From: JBOHPP01 sp050731755
GTDB lineage: Bacteria > Methylomirabilota > Methylomirabilia > Rokubacteriales > CSP1-6
NCBI GenBank assembly: GCA_050731755.1
Contig: JBOHPP010000226.1
Span: 1-11,898, forward strand
DNA length: 11,898 bases
Reading direction: 5' to 3'
Every line of letters begins with the position of its first letter. The stretch's first letter is position 1. Below the pieces are notes generated by a model, which worked only from the letters and a program-made list of their open reading frames with translations, had not been told where the DNA came from and made no database searches. The position numbers and the translations under genes were made by a program. Shown in pieces: positions 1 through 7,054 of the stretch.

Positions 1-240
1 TTCATCGCCGACTTCAATCGCCGCTTCGCCAAGCCGCCCGCCGCGCCCCATCCCGTCTGGCGCCGGCCGCCCCGCGATCTGCCCCTCGCGCTCAGCCGCC
101 GCTACCAGCGCGTCGTCGCGCGCGACAACACGGTGCGGCTCGGCCCGCGTGTGGTGCGGCTGACCGGCCCCCGCTCCTATGCCGGGACCCGTGTGGAGGT
201 CCGCGAACTCCTCGACGGCCGCCTGGTCGCCCTGCCAGGT
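1..240 (+). pseudogene. Transposase C-terminal fragment (ISNCY-like), 5' part outside the window
   Basis: Frame 1 is open from the window edge to a TGA at 301-303. The first 79 or so codons read as a transposase C-terminus: an FIADFNRRFAKPP segment, the YQRVVARDNTVRLG segment and RSYAGTRVEVRELLDGRL, which match the post-catalytic beta-rich tail of ISNCY-type transposases. After about base 238 the reading becomes glycine/alanine/arginine-rich and is the complement of the second transposase fragment, so the gene is broken there. The usual extreme C-terminus after the dG-L-V segment is missing. The upstream part may be intact outside this window, so only the 3' end is certainly damaged. Confidence 0.7.
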
Positions 241-882
241 GGGTGGGGGACTGCCGGCCGGCCAGCTGCTCCTCGAGGGACCAGTGCGCGTCGTTGCGGA
301 TGAGGAGGTTGAGGCGATCGCCGTAGAAGGCCAGGGGCAGACCGTGGTGGACGAACAGGTGCTGAAAGAGGGCGGCGTAGCCGTGGACATCTTCGGCGGG
401 GCGGAAGTGCAGGGCGAGGATCTCGGTGGTGGCGTCGTCCACGGCCCCGAGGAGCGTGAGCTCCGGTCCGCGGTCCCCGAACCATGCGAACGGGCTGCCG
501 TCGATCTGCACGAGCGCGCGGCGGGCCGCCCGAGGCGGCGGCGAAGCCGACGCACCGACTCGCGGCAGAGCCGCAGGCCGTGCCACTCCCGGAGTTTCTC
601 GGTAAGGTGCGTGTCGTTGAACCCGTCATAGACGGTGGTCATCAGCCCGGATCACGTGCTCCCGCACAGCGGCTGGTAGCTGGCGCGGGGAAGGGCGGCC
701 GCGGCTGCGGTGGCAGAGCGCAGGCGCTCCGCCCGCCTCGAAGCGGCGCTTGAGGCGCCGGACCTGGCGGACGGTGATGCGAAGAGCTGTAGCCACTTGC
801 GCATTGGTCAGGCGGCCGGTGATCGCGGCCTTCAGCAGCCCGGGGCGATGCAGTTCTTTCCTGCCAACGTGAAGGTCTCCAT
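238..882 (-). pseudogene. Degraded transposase N-terminal and catalytic fragment (ISNCY-like)
   Basis: Reading leftwards from an ATG at 882, the product begins METFTLAGK. Restoring one lost base near 855 continues into a helix-turn-helix (LTNAQVATALRITVRQVRR) and a linker with RSRGRPSPRQLP. A second frame change near 625-640 moves to the segment DGFNDTHLTEKLRE and LCRESVRRLRRRLG. A third change with loss of the basic linker, near 525-545, leads into the RNase H-like core: LVQIDGSPFAWF with the first catalytic Asp, LLGAVDDATTEILALHF, and the FYGDR segment with the second Asp. The fragment stops after EEQLAGRQSPTH at about base 240, before the third catalytic Glu. It cannot encode an active enzyme. 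Confidence 0.75.
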
Positions 883-896
883 GGGGGAGGACACTT

Positions 897-936
897 TCAC
901 GAAGCAGTTACCCGGGGACATTTTCATGTAGCACCA
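897..936. repeat. IS terminal repeat, copy 1 (40 bp, identical to 5492-5531)
   Basis: The 40 bases are identical to those at 5492-5531 and lie in the same orientation. The core on the - strand is GTGCTACATGAAAATGTCCC, which resembles the ends of ISNCY/IS481-like elements. It lies just upstream of the transposase ATG at 882, so this is the 5' end of the - strand element. Left of 897 the two copies differ. Right of 936 they share only scattered identity, mostly over the -35 and -10 boxes that follow. Confidence 0.8.
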
Positions 937-956
937 ACACAACAGCCGTGCCCCGC

Positions 957-986
957 TTGACCCTGCCGGCTGCTGAACGCTACCTT
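957..986 (+). promoter_or_regulatory. Predicted sigma70-type promoter of the Rieske oxygenase gene
   Basis: TTGACC (957-962), an 18-bp spacer and TACCTT (981-986) precede the gene. The predicted start near 993 gives a leader of about 43 nt with the AGGGAGG ribosome-binding site before the ATG at 1036. The -35 box begins 20 bp after the IS end, the same arrangement as before the TRAP gene. Predicted by eye. Confidence 0.5.
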
Positions 987-1035
987 CGGCGCACCGTCTC
1001 GACCCGTCGGGCGGTCCGGCTGCAGGGAGGCCAGC

Positions 1036-2175
1036 ATGAAACGTTCCCGCTGCGAGACCGAGAAGCGCGAAATCCCCTACGTCTGTGCTATCGGCGGGGT
1101 CGCCCGACCGGAGTCGCCCGACTCGGACACGACCTTGGGGTTCTGGTACCCCACCGCCAGCCCGAGTACTCGCCTGCGCCCGGGAAGGCTCGAGCCTCAG
1201 ATGCTAGCAGGGGTACCGATCGTCGTCGGACGCGACGTGTCCGGCGCCCCGTTCGTATTCCGTGACAACTGTCCCCATCGCGGCATGCCCCTCTCATTCG
1301 CACGCTTCGACGGAGAGCTCCTGGAATGCGCCTACCACGGCTGGCGCTTCGAAGCGCGAACCGGACGGTGCCGAGCGATTCCGTCATTGCCCGATGCCGC
1401 CAAGGTCTCGCTGGAGCGGATCGTGGCCACGCGCTTCCCCACGACCGATCAGGACGGCCAGGTGTGGGTCTACATGCCCGATCCCGCCGACCTCGATGGG
1501 GCGGTCCCTCCTGTCCCCATCCTCCCCATCTTCGGCCCACGCTATCGCCTCACGCACTTCGCGGCGGACGTCCGGTGCGGCTTCGACGAGGTCGTGCTGA
1601 GCCTCCTGGACCCGGCCCACGGACCGTTCGTTCATCAGGCGTGGTGGTGGCGGCGGCCCCACACCATGTACGAGAAGGAGAAGGTGTTCGAGCCGACGGC
1701 GGAGGGTTTCCGCGTCCGGGCGCACGCGCCATCCGCCAACAGCGCACCCTACAAGGTGCTGCGCCTCTACGGACGTCCGCTCGAGACCACCATCGAGTTC
1801 AGGCTCCCCAGCACGCGGCTGGAATGGACCACCTGCGGCTCCTACTGGTTTTCGTCCCGGACCGTCGTCACCCCGCTGGACTCCACGTGCTGTCGGCTGG
1901 ACTTCTGCGCGGCCTGGAACCTGTTTGGGCGCATTCCCTTGGTGACCGCCCTCTTTCGCCTCTTCGGCCGCAGGTTCCTCCGCCAGGACCAGCGGAACCT
2001 CGAACGCCTCGCCCGTGGCCTGCGGTACGACCCACCGACGATGCTGCTCGGCGACGCCGATCAACCTGCGCGCTGGTATCTGGAGCTTCGTGCGTCGCAT
2101 TTCAGGGCCCGGCGCAGCGGTCAACCCCTTCAGCATCCACTCCGGGGTCCAGTGGCGCTGCGCTGGCGAAGCTGA
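1036..2175 (+). CDS. Rieske 2Fe-2S, non-heme iron oxygenase (PaO/chlorophyllide oxygenase-like)
   Basis: Predicted oxygenase subunit of 379 aa that would take electrons from a separate reductase and hydroxylate or demethylate an unknown, probably aromatic or cyclic, substrate in the cytoplasm. The N-terminal Rieske domain holds both cluster motifs: Cys79-Pro-His81 in NCPHRG and Cys98-Ala-Tyr-His101 in CAYHGW, 16 residues apart. The catalytic domain shows LLDPAHGPFVH, giving Asp192, His195 and His200; Asp318 in RQDQRN is the likely third iron ligand. The C-terminal KWYLEL-like and HPLRGPVALRWRS ending is typical of the PaO/TIC55-like branch, so the gene is complete. The start is chosen for the AGGGAGG site 7 bases upstream. 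No reductase or ferredoxin gene is nearby. It lies between two IS ends and is convergent with the cyclase/AAA gene. Substrate cannot be told from sequence. Confidence 0.9.
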   Translation: MKRSRCETEKREIPYVCAIGGVARPESPDSDTTLGFWYPTASPSTRLRPGRLEPQMLAGVPIVVGRDVSGAPFVFRDNCPHRGMPLSFARFDGELLECAYHGWRFEARTGRCRAIPSLPDAAKVSLERIVATRFPTTDQDGQVWVYMPDPADLDGAVPPVPILPIFGPRYRLTHFAADVRCGFDEVVLSLLDPAHGPFVHQAWWWRRPHTMYEKEKVFEPTAEGFRVRAHAPSANSAPYKVLRLYGRPLETTIEFRLPSTRLEWTTCGSYWFSSRTVVTPLDSTCCRLDFCAAWNLFGRIPLVTALFRLFGRRFLRQDQRNLERLARGLRYDPPTMLLGDADQPARWYLELRASHFRARRSGQPLQHPLRGPVALRWRS

Positions 2176-2183
2176 GCTCAGCT
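2170..2183. other. Perfect 14-bp palindrome holding both convergent stop codons
   Basis: AGCTGAGCTCAGCT is its own reverse complement. It contains the TGA of the Rieske gene (2173-2175, +) and the TGA of the cyclase gene (2178-2180 on the - strand). The genes thus end 2 bp apart with no room for separate terminators. Any terminator must lie inside the opposite gene. The arms are short and no T-tract follows, so I do not call it a terminator. Confidence 0.6.
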
Positions 2184-5100
2184 CGATAGCCCGACGCCCG
2201 CAGCGGTTGCGAACCGCTCGACTCGCGCGACGTACCTCGGCACACCAAGATCGAGGAAGAGCTGGTGGGCCGCCCGCAAGTGGGTGGCCGCCATGCTGGA
2301 GCTTCCCGTCATCGTTCCGAGCTCGGCCAGGGTCAGGTGGGTGCGCCCGACCTCGAACCGAGCTTCGACGGAGCCAAAGGTGCCGAGCGCATCACCGAAG
2401 TGGGTCTGGGCGTCGGCGGTCTCGGCCCCGGCCATGGCGAGCCGCCCGAGCGCACGCTGAGCCCAGCCCACTCCGAGCCAGTACCTCACCTCGCGTGTGA
2501 TCTCCAACCCTTGGCGGATGAGGTCACGCGCCCGGTCGGGCTGCCCGGCGAGGAGGTAGGCCTCCCCGAGCAGCGCGGTGAACCAGCCCTGGAGCTGCCG
2601 ATACTGGAACCGGCCCATCTGCTCGGCCGCCTCCTGGAGCAGCGGGATGGCGTGTGAAGAATCTCCCTGCTCGAGATACGCGTAGCCCCAGAACCCCCGC
2701 GCCTGCGCTCGCGAGAGCGGCTCGGGAGCGAGTTCGAGGCCCCGGCGGCAGGCCGCGAGCGCCGCCTCGAAGTCCCCGGCCGCGGCGTGGATCCCGCCCC
2801 CGGTCGACAACGCATAGCTCGCCACGCTCGCGTCGCCGATGGCCTCACCGATGGCCCCGGCGCGCGTCGCCGCCTCCAGCGCCGGCCGGAGCGCTCCCAT
2901 GAGGTAGTAATTGATCGCCATGTAGAAGTGTGTCTGGGCCAGCCAGTAGGGCTGCCGGGTCCGCTCGAGGAGAGTAACGGCACGGCGGCCGCGCTCGATC
3001 CCCTCTTGGGGACGGCCGGACCAGTAGCTTTCGAGCGTCAGGAGAGCGCAGGCCCGGCCCATCGCACGGTCATCTCCGCATGTCTCCGCCTCTTCCAGGG
3101 CCCGCTGGACGTTTTCGGCCGAGCCGTCCCGATCGCCGAGAAAGTTGTAGGTGAGTCCCAGCGAGAAGTGGTAACGGCCGCTCTGCGCCGGGTCCCCCAG
3201 CCGCACCAGACGCTCGCGCTGCGCCAGCAAGAGCTCCAGGCTCTCCCGGTTGCGTCCGAGAAAGTTGAGCGACTGGACCTGGCGCAGCACGAGATCGAGC
3301 ACGAGCGCGTCGCCCCGTTCAGCAGGCAGGCGCCCGGCATGGGCAAGGGCGTGCCGGAGAGCCGTGGCCGCTTCGGCGTGAGAGTGACCACGGGCGGCAC
3401 GACGGGCCACGAGCGTGAGGTACTCGATGGCCTTGCGCGTCTCCTCGGTGCGCGCATAGTGATAGGCGAGGCGGTCATACGCTTCCTCAGGCCAGTCGGC
3501 GTGGAGCGCCTCGAGCGCGCGACCAGCGGCGGCGTGGAGTGCCTGGCGATGGGGCGTCAACAGAGCCTCGTAGGCGACTTCTTGGGTGAGAGCGTGCTTG
3601 AAGACGTACGTCGTCTCATGCCCGTCCGTCGCCTCGTAGAGAAACTCCAAGCGTATGAGTTCCGAGAGATGGAGCTCAAGGCCGACCGGCCCCTCCCACA
3701 CGGCCTCGAGGAGGGCGCGCGAGACCTCGCGCCCGAGCACCGCAGCGGTCTGCAGCAGCCGCTTGGATTCGGGGGAGAGCCGATCGATGCGAGCCATGAG
3801 CACGGCCTCGACCGTCTCGGGAATCGCGATATCCCGGTGCTCGCTCACCGCCCGGGCCAGTTCCTCCAGAAAGAAGGGATTCCCCTCGGCTTTACCAAGA
3901 ATGCGCTGCGCATCGTGATCGGAAATCGGGGCTGTCGCGGCGACCGATTGGATCACGACCAGGCTGTCGCGGCTCGAGAGCGGATGGAGCGCGAGTTCGG
4001 TCGCATGGGACTTGCCGATCCACGGGGGGCGATACCCCGGGCGGTAGGTCGTCACCAGCAGGATGGCCGCGGCGGCCAGGCTCTCCGCGAACGTGGTGAA
4101 ATATTGCTCCGACGTCCTGTCGGTCCAGTGGAGATCCTCGACGACGAAGATGAGCGGTCGCTTGCGACTGCCGTTGAGAGCCATCTGCCGCAGGGCCTCG
4201 AAGGTCCGCGCTTTGAGCGCCTCCGGCGTCAGTACGGCCAGTGGATCCGGGTCGGCCTTGACCCCAAAGAGGTGGAGGAGATAGGGGGCCGCTTGCGCCT
4301 CCATTCCCACCTCATGAAGCGCGAAGCGAACCCTCTCGGTGACGATCGCTGGCGGATCGAGGTCGGCGATCCCGCAGTTGCCCCGGAGATGGTCGAGGAC
4401 CGGAAGATACGGGATTGCGCTTCCGTAGGAGAGGCAGCGCCCCTCCAGGTACGTGAGCCGTCGGCCGGCAAGCCTCCGCTGGAACTCGTAGAGGAGCCGC
4501 GATTTTCCGACGCCGGGCTCCCCGACGACCCCGACGATCTGCCCCTGCCCCGCCTGGGCCTTGTCCAGGAGATCGTTAAGGGTGGCGAGCTCACCGTCGC
4601 GACCCACGAACTGACTGAGGGGGCGCTCCCCCACGGCCTCCAGGGGCGACCGCCGCGGTGTAAGGCCGACCAACCGGTAAGCGATGACCGGTTCAGTCTT
4701 CCCTTTGACGCGAAGTGGATCGATGGTCTCGGCGCGCACGAAGCCGCGTACGGAGCGCAGGGTGGCCTCGCTGATGAGAATCGCCTCGGGCTCCGCCAGT
4801 TGCTGGAGCCGGGCGGCCAGGTGCGTCGTGTCGCCCACCGCGGTGTAGTCCATGCGGAGGTTGTCGCCGATCTTGCCAACGACAACGGTTCCGGTGTTCA
4901 ACCCCATCCGAACCGTGAATTCGCCCCCACCCGATGGCGCCAGGGTGGCGCGCTGCTCCTTCAGACGTCGCTGAATACCCCATGCGGCGAGCACAGCCCG
5001 TCGAGCATGATCCTCATAGGCAATCGGTGCACCGAACAGGGCCATAAACCCATCGCCCAGGAACTGATTGATCGTCCCCTCGTACCGGTGCACCTCCCCC

Positions 5101-5396
5101 AAAGCCAGGTCGAAGAAGTGGTTCAGAAGCGTGTGCATCGCCTCGGGTCCCAGCCGTTGGGCAAGAACCGTCGACTCCGTGATATCGCAGAACAGCACCG
5201 TCACCTGCTTGCGCTCGCCCTCCAGAGCACTCTTCGAGGTGAGGATCTTCTCAGCAAGGTGCTTGGGTGTGTACGTCTCCGGCGCGCCGAACCTCGACGC
5301 CGCTCGGTCAGTGCCTGTGTCGGCGAGGGTTCGCCCGCACCGGTTGCAGAACCGGCTTTCCTCCGGGTTGTCGTGCTCACACTGGGAACACTTCAT
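2178..5396 (-). CDS. Zinc-ribbon, class III nucleotide cyclase-like, AAA ATPase and TPR signalling protein
   Basis: Predicted multi-domain cytoplasmic sensor/regulator of 1072 aa. Order: zinc ribbon (Cys3, Cys6, Cys17, Cys20); cyclase homology domain about 64-243 with metal Asp71 (FCDITEST) and Asp115 (GDGFMALFG); AAA/NACHT-like ATPase from about 262, with Walker A GEPGVGKS (292-299) and Walker B FVVED (417-421); helical region and TPR-like repeats from about 680 to the end. Substrate Lys is Gln111, the D/T position is Thr185, and the transition-state Asn is His192 (GDTTHLAAR), so cyclase activity is uncertain; it may only bind nucleotide. The start at 5396 gives the conserved MKCSQCE zinc ribbon and has GGGAGA 8 bases upstream. 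The frame is open up to 5522, but that extension would include IS-end DNA and is rejected. Divergent from the TRAP gene and convergent with the Rieske gene; a regulatory link to either is only a guess. Confidence 0.9.
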   Translation of the reverse strand: MKCSQCEHDNPEESRFCNRCGRTLADTGTDRAASRFGAPETYTPKHLAEKILTSKSALEGERKQVTVLFCDITESTVLAQRLGPEAMHTLLNHFFDLALGEVHRYEGTINQFLGDGFMALFGAPIAYEDHARRAVLAAWGIQRRLKEQRATLAPSGGGEFTVRMGLNTGTVVVGKIGDNLRMDYTAVGDTTHLAARLQQLAEPEAILISEATLRSVRGFVRAETIDPLRVKGKTEPVIAYRLVGLTPRRSPLEAVGERPLSQFVGRDGELATLNDLLDKAQAGQGQIVGVVGEPGVGKSRLLYEFQRRLAGRRLTYLEGRCLSYGSAIPYLPVLDHLRGNCGIADLDPPAIVTERVRFALHEVGMEAQAAPYLLHLFGVKADPDPLAVLTPEALKARTFEALRQMALNGSRKRPLIFVVEDLHWTDRTSEQYFTTFAESLAAAAILLVTTYRPGYRPPWIGKSHATELALHPLSSRDSLVVIQSVAATAPISDHDAQRILGKAEGNPFFLEELARAVSEHRDIAIPETVEAVLMARIDRLSPESKRLLQTAAVLGREVSRALLEAVWEGPVGLELHLSELIRLEFLYEATDGHETTYVFKHALTQEVAYEALLTPHRQALHAAAGRALEALHADWPEEAYDRLAYHYARTEETRKAIEYLTLVARRAARGHSHAEAATALRHALAHAGRLPAERGDALVLDLVLRQVQSLNFLGRNRESLELLLAQRERLVRLGDPAQSGRYHFSLGLTYNFLGDRDGSAENVQRALEEAETCGDDRAMGRACALLTLESYWSGRPQEGIERGRRAVTLLERTRQPYWLAQTHFYMAINYYLMGALRPALEAATRAGAIGEAIGDASVASYALSTGGGIHAAAGDFEAALAACRRGLELAPEPLSRAQARGFWGYAYLEQGDSSHAIPLLQEAAEQMGRFQYRQLQGWFTALLGEAYLLAGQPDRARDLIRQGLEITREVRYWLGVGWAQRALGRLAMAGAETADAQTHFGDALGTFGSVEARFEVGRTHLTLAELGTMTGSSSMAATHLRAAHQLFLDLGVPRYVARVERFATAAGVGLSS

Positions 5397-5445
5397 GCGG
5401 AGTCTCCCGACAGCTGGGCCCTGAGCGGGCTGGCGCGGTGTTGGA

Positions 5446-5474
5446 AGCGTAGCCGCGGGCGCCAAGGGCGTCAA
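5446..5474 (-). promoter_or_regulatory. Predicted promoter of the cyclase/AAA gene
   Basis: On the - strand TTGACG (5474-5469), a 17-bp spacer and TACGCT (5451-5446) lie upstream of the ATG at 5396. The predicted start near 5439 gives a leader of about 43 nt. The solo IS end begins 18 bp further upstream, so the insertion left this promoter intact. Predicted by eye. Confidence 0.45.
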
Positions 5475-5491
5475 GCCGCCGAATCCGTTGA

Positions 5492-5531
5492 TCACGAAGC
5501 AGTTACCCGGGGACATTTTCATGTAGCACCA
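5492..5531. repeat. Solo IS terminal repeat, copy 2 (identical to 897-936)
   Basis: An exact 40-bp copy of the IS end at 897-936, same orientation, with no transposase sequence beside it. To its left the DNA is the upstream region of the cyclase/AAA gene, to its right the TRAP gene promoter. It is best read as a scar left after the body of an IS was deleted, or as the product of recombination between copies. It separates two divergent promoters. Confidence 0.75.
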
Positions 5532-5550
5532 GCAGAGGCCTCATGCCCCG

Positions 5551-5580
5551 TTGACCGACCTGCCACGTAGGGGCTACCTT
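5551..5580 (+). promoter_or_regulatory. Predicted promoter of the TRAP receptor gene
   Basis: TTGACC (5551-5556), an 18-bp spacer and TACCTT (5575-5580) are identical in boxes and spacing to the promoter at 957-986. The -35 begins 19 bp after the IS end. The predicted start near 5587 leaves a leader of about 87 nt before the ATG at 5674. Predicted by eye. Confidence 0.5.
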
Positions 5581-5673
5581 CGGGCACCACTGAGCTCATG
5601 CGGGACCCATCGCGCCGGGGCCCCGGGGTGGTTAGCGTGGAGGCGCGAGTGTGAGTCAGCAAAGGAGGAGGAG

Positions 5674-6795
5674 ATGAGGCTACGTAACTGGTTCCCGGTG
5701 GCAACGGTGATCGTCGCCCTCCTCGCTGTACTCGCTTCGCTGACCGCGCCCCCGGCTCCCGCCCAGCCGCGGACGTTCGTCTGGAAGGTCCAGAGCGCGT
5801 TCCCGGTCACCGATTATCCGCATCGATCCCTGGTCGAGCTGGCCAAGTCGGTCGACCAGATGTCGGGCGGTCGACTCAAGCTCGAGCCGCTCCCGGTGGG
5901 TAGCGTGGTCGGATTCTTCGAGGTGCTGGATGCCGTGAACCGAGGCGCCCTGGACGGCGGCCTCACGTGGCCCGGCCTGTGGGCCGGGAAGAACTCCGCC
6001 GCCGGGCTCTTCGGTTCCCCGCTCGGCGGGCCGTTCGGGATGGGACAAAACGAGTTCACCGCCTGGCTGTTCGCGGGCGGCGGCCAGGAACTCTACAACG
6101 ATCTGCTCCAGAAAGAGCTACGGATGGATGTCGTGGCCCATTTCACGACCATTCAGCCGTTCTGGGAGGCCTTCGGCTGGCTCAAGAAACCCATGAACAA
6201 CCTCGAGGACCTGCGCAAGCTCAAGTTCCGATCCTCGGGGATCGGGCTGGAGATGTTCCGGCGGATGGGGGCGACCACGGTGGGGATGGCCGGCGGCGAG
6301 ATCGTCCCCTCGTTGGAGCGCGGCGTCATCGACGGCGCGGAATGGGCGATTCCGAGCCGCGACATCGTCATGGGCTTCCAGCAGGCCGCCAAGTTCTACT
6401 ACATGCCGAGCTTCCGGCAGCCGCCCACCTTTCACGAGTTGATCATCAACAAGAAGAAGTGGGCGGAGCTGCCGCCGGACCTCCAGGCCATCGTCAAGTA
6501 CGCCACCATGGCCGAGATCACGCGGCTGGCCGCTTTCACAGTGGATCAGGACAGCCAGGCCGCGGAAGAGCTGGCCACCAAGCACGGCGTCCAGATTTTG
6601 CGCACGCCGGACGAAATCCTCCGCGCAGAACTGGAGGCCATCGACAAGACCCTCGAGGCCGAGGCGCAGAAGAACCTCTTCTTCGCCAAGGTGCTCAGCT
6701 CGCAGAGGGAGTACGCCAAGAAGACCGTGGCCCACGGGCAGAAGATTACGCCGCCGATGGACATCGCGGTCCGCCACTACTGGCAGAAGCGCTAG
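5674..6795 (+). CDS. dctP: TRAP transporter substrate-binding protein, DctP family
   Basis: Predicted periplasmic receptor of 373 aa that captures a carboxylate-type solute and hands it to a TRAP membrane permease. Residues 1-30 are a signal peptide: basic MRLRNW, a hydrophobic run, and an APA cleavage site before Gln31. The mature protein has the DctP fold signatures: LAKSVDQMSGGRLKLEPLP, KFRSSGIGLEMFRRMG with Arg186 at the position that pairs with the ligand carboxylate, and EIVPSLERGVIDGAEWA. The length fits the family. A strong ribosome-binding site (AAAGGAGGAGGAG, 5661-5673) directly precedes the ATG. The usual DctQ and DctM membrane partners are absent on both sides: a lipoprotein gene on the opposite strand follows. 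It must use a permease encoded elsewhere. Ligand unknown. Confidence 0.93.
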   Translation: MRLRNWFPVATVIVALLAVLASLTAPPAPAQPRTFVWKVQSAFPVTDYPHRSLVELAKSVDQMSGGRLKLEPLPVGSVVGFFEVLDAVNRGALDGGLTWPGLWAGKNSAAGLFGSPLGGPFGMGQNEFTAWLFAGGGQELYNDLLQKELRMDVVAHFTTIQPFWEAFGWLKKPMNNLEDLRKLKFRSSGIGLEMFRRMGATTVGMAGGEIVPSLERGVIDGAEWAIPSRDIVMGFQQAAKFYYMPSFRQPPTFHELIINKKKWAELPPDLQAIVKYATMAEITRLAAFTVDQDSQAAEELATKHGVQILRTPDEILRAELEAIDKTLEAEAQKNLFFAKVLSSQREYAKKTVAHGQKITPPMDIAVRHYWQKR

Positions 6796-6817
6796 GTCCT
6801 GGCGGCTGGCGGATGCT

Positions 6818-6847
6818 CACGGGCGCCGAGCCTCCCCGGCGCCCGTG
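6818..6847. terminator. GC-rich hairpin between convergent genes, possible two-way terminator
   Basis: CACGGGCGCCG (6818-6828) pairs perfectly with CGGCGCCCGTG (6837-6847), an 11-bp stem with an 8-nt loop. It lies 22 bp after the TRAP stop codon and 6 bp from the stop of the small lipoprotein gene on the other strand. There is no clear T-run on either side, so termination would be weak or depend on other factors. The position between convergent genes supports the call. Confidence 0.65.
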
Positions 6848-6853
6848 GTGATG

Positions 6854-7048
6854 TTAGCAGTTGCCTTTCTTGGCCTGGCCGGGCGGGCAGTGTTTGCCTG
6901 CGGGCTCCGCCTTGATCTCAATCGGGGGCTTCACTTTGATCTCCGGCCCCTTGATCACGCAACCGCCGAGCGCCACACTCAATACCGATGCGAGCAGCAC
7001 ACGTGCAATCGCCACGAGAGCCCCCTTAGTGTTGATTGTCATAGCCAT
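6854..7048 (-). CDS. Small predicted lipoprotein of unknown function
   Basis: A 64-aa product starting MAMTINTKG. Residues 10-29 form a hydrophobic signal segment ending in the lipobox LGGC, with Cys30 the predicted lipid-anchored residue. The short mature part contains EIKVKPPIEIKAEP and ends in HCPPGQAKKGNC, with two further cysteines that could form a disulfide. The mature protein would be 35 residues in the envelope. I do not recognise a named family, though the proline/lysine tail resembles other small bacterial lipoproteins. ATG at 7048 is preferred over the in-frame ATG at 7042 because a promoter-like TTGACT/TCTGAT pair ends 6 bp before it; no good ribosome-binding site is visible. The frame continues far upstream without a stop, but that part is antisense to the hydrolase gene. 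Confidence 0.75.
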   Translation of the reverse strand: MAMTINTKGALVAIARVLLASVLSVALGGCVIKGPEIKVKPPIEIKAEPAGKHCPPGQAKKGNC

Positions 7049-7054
7049 ATCTAG

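Larger units (their letters stand above)
1..936. mobile_element. Remnants of ISNCY-like insertion sequences, two halves joined tail to tail
   Basis: This stretch has no intact gene. Bases 1-240 read on the + strand as the C-terminal end of an ISNCY-like DDE transposase. Bases 882 down to about 238 read on the - strand as the N-terminal helix-turn-helix and first two-thirds of the catalytic domain of a transposase that looks like the same family. The two coding parts point at each other, and neither contains the region expected between them (the third catalytic acidic residue). The right border is the IS end at 897-936, repeated exactly at 5492-5531. The left part continues beyond the window. 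The structure implies two nested or abutting copies, or an inversion within one copy. Family assignment is by recognition of motifs, not by a search. Confidence 0.75.

Noticed and set aside
179..931. Several + strand open frames across 179-931
   Set aside because: They are shadows of the broken transposase on the - strand; the + strand translations show no known motif.
5397..5522. N-terminal extension of the cyclase/AAA protein to 5522
   Set aside because: The added residues are translated IS-end and promoter DNA; the family starts at the zinc ribbon, where a ribosome-binding site is also present.
2787..5570. A long open frame on the + strand (over 900 codons) running antisense to the cyclase/AAA gene
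   Set aside because: It has no recognisable domain, and every known motif in this region (zinc ribbon, cyclase, Walker A and B) reads on the other strand. Long antisense frames are expected in high-GC coding DNA.
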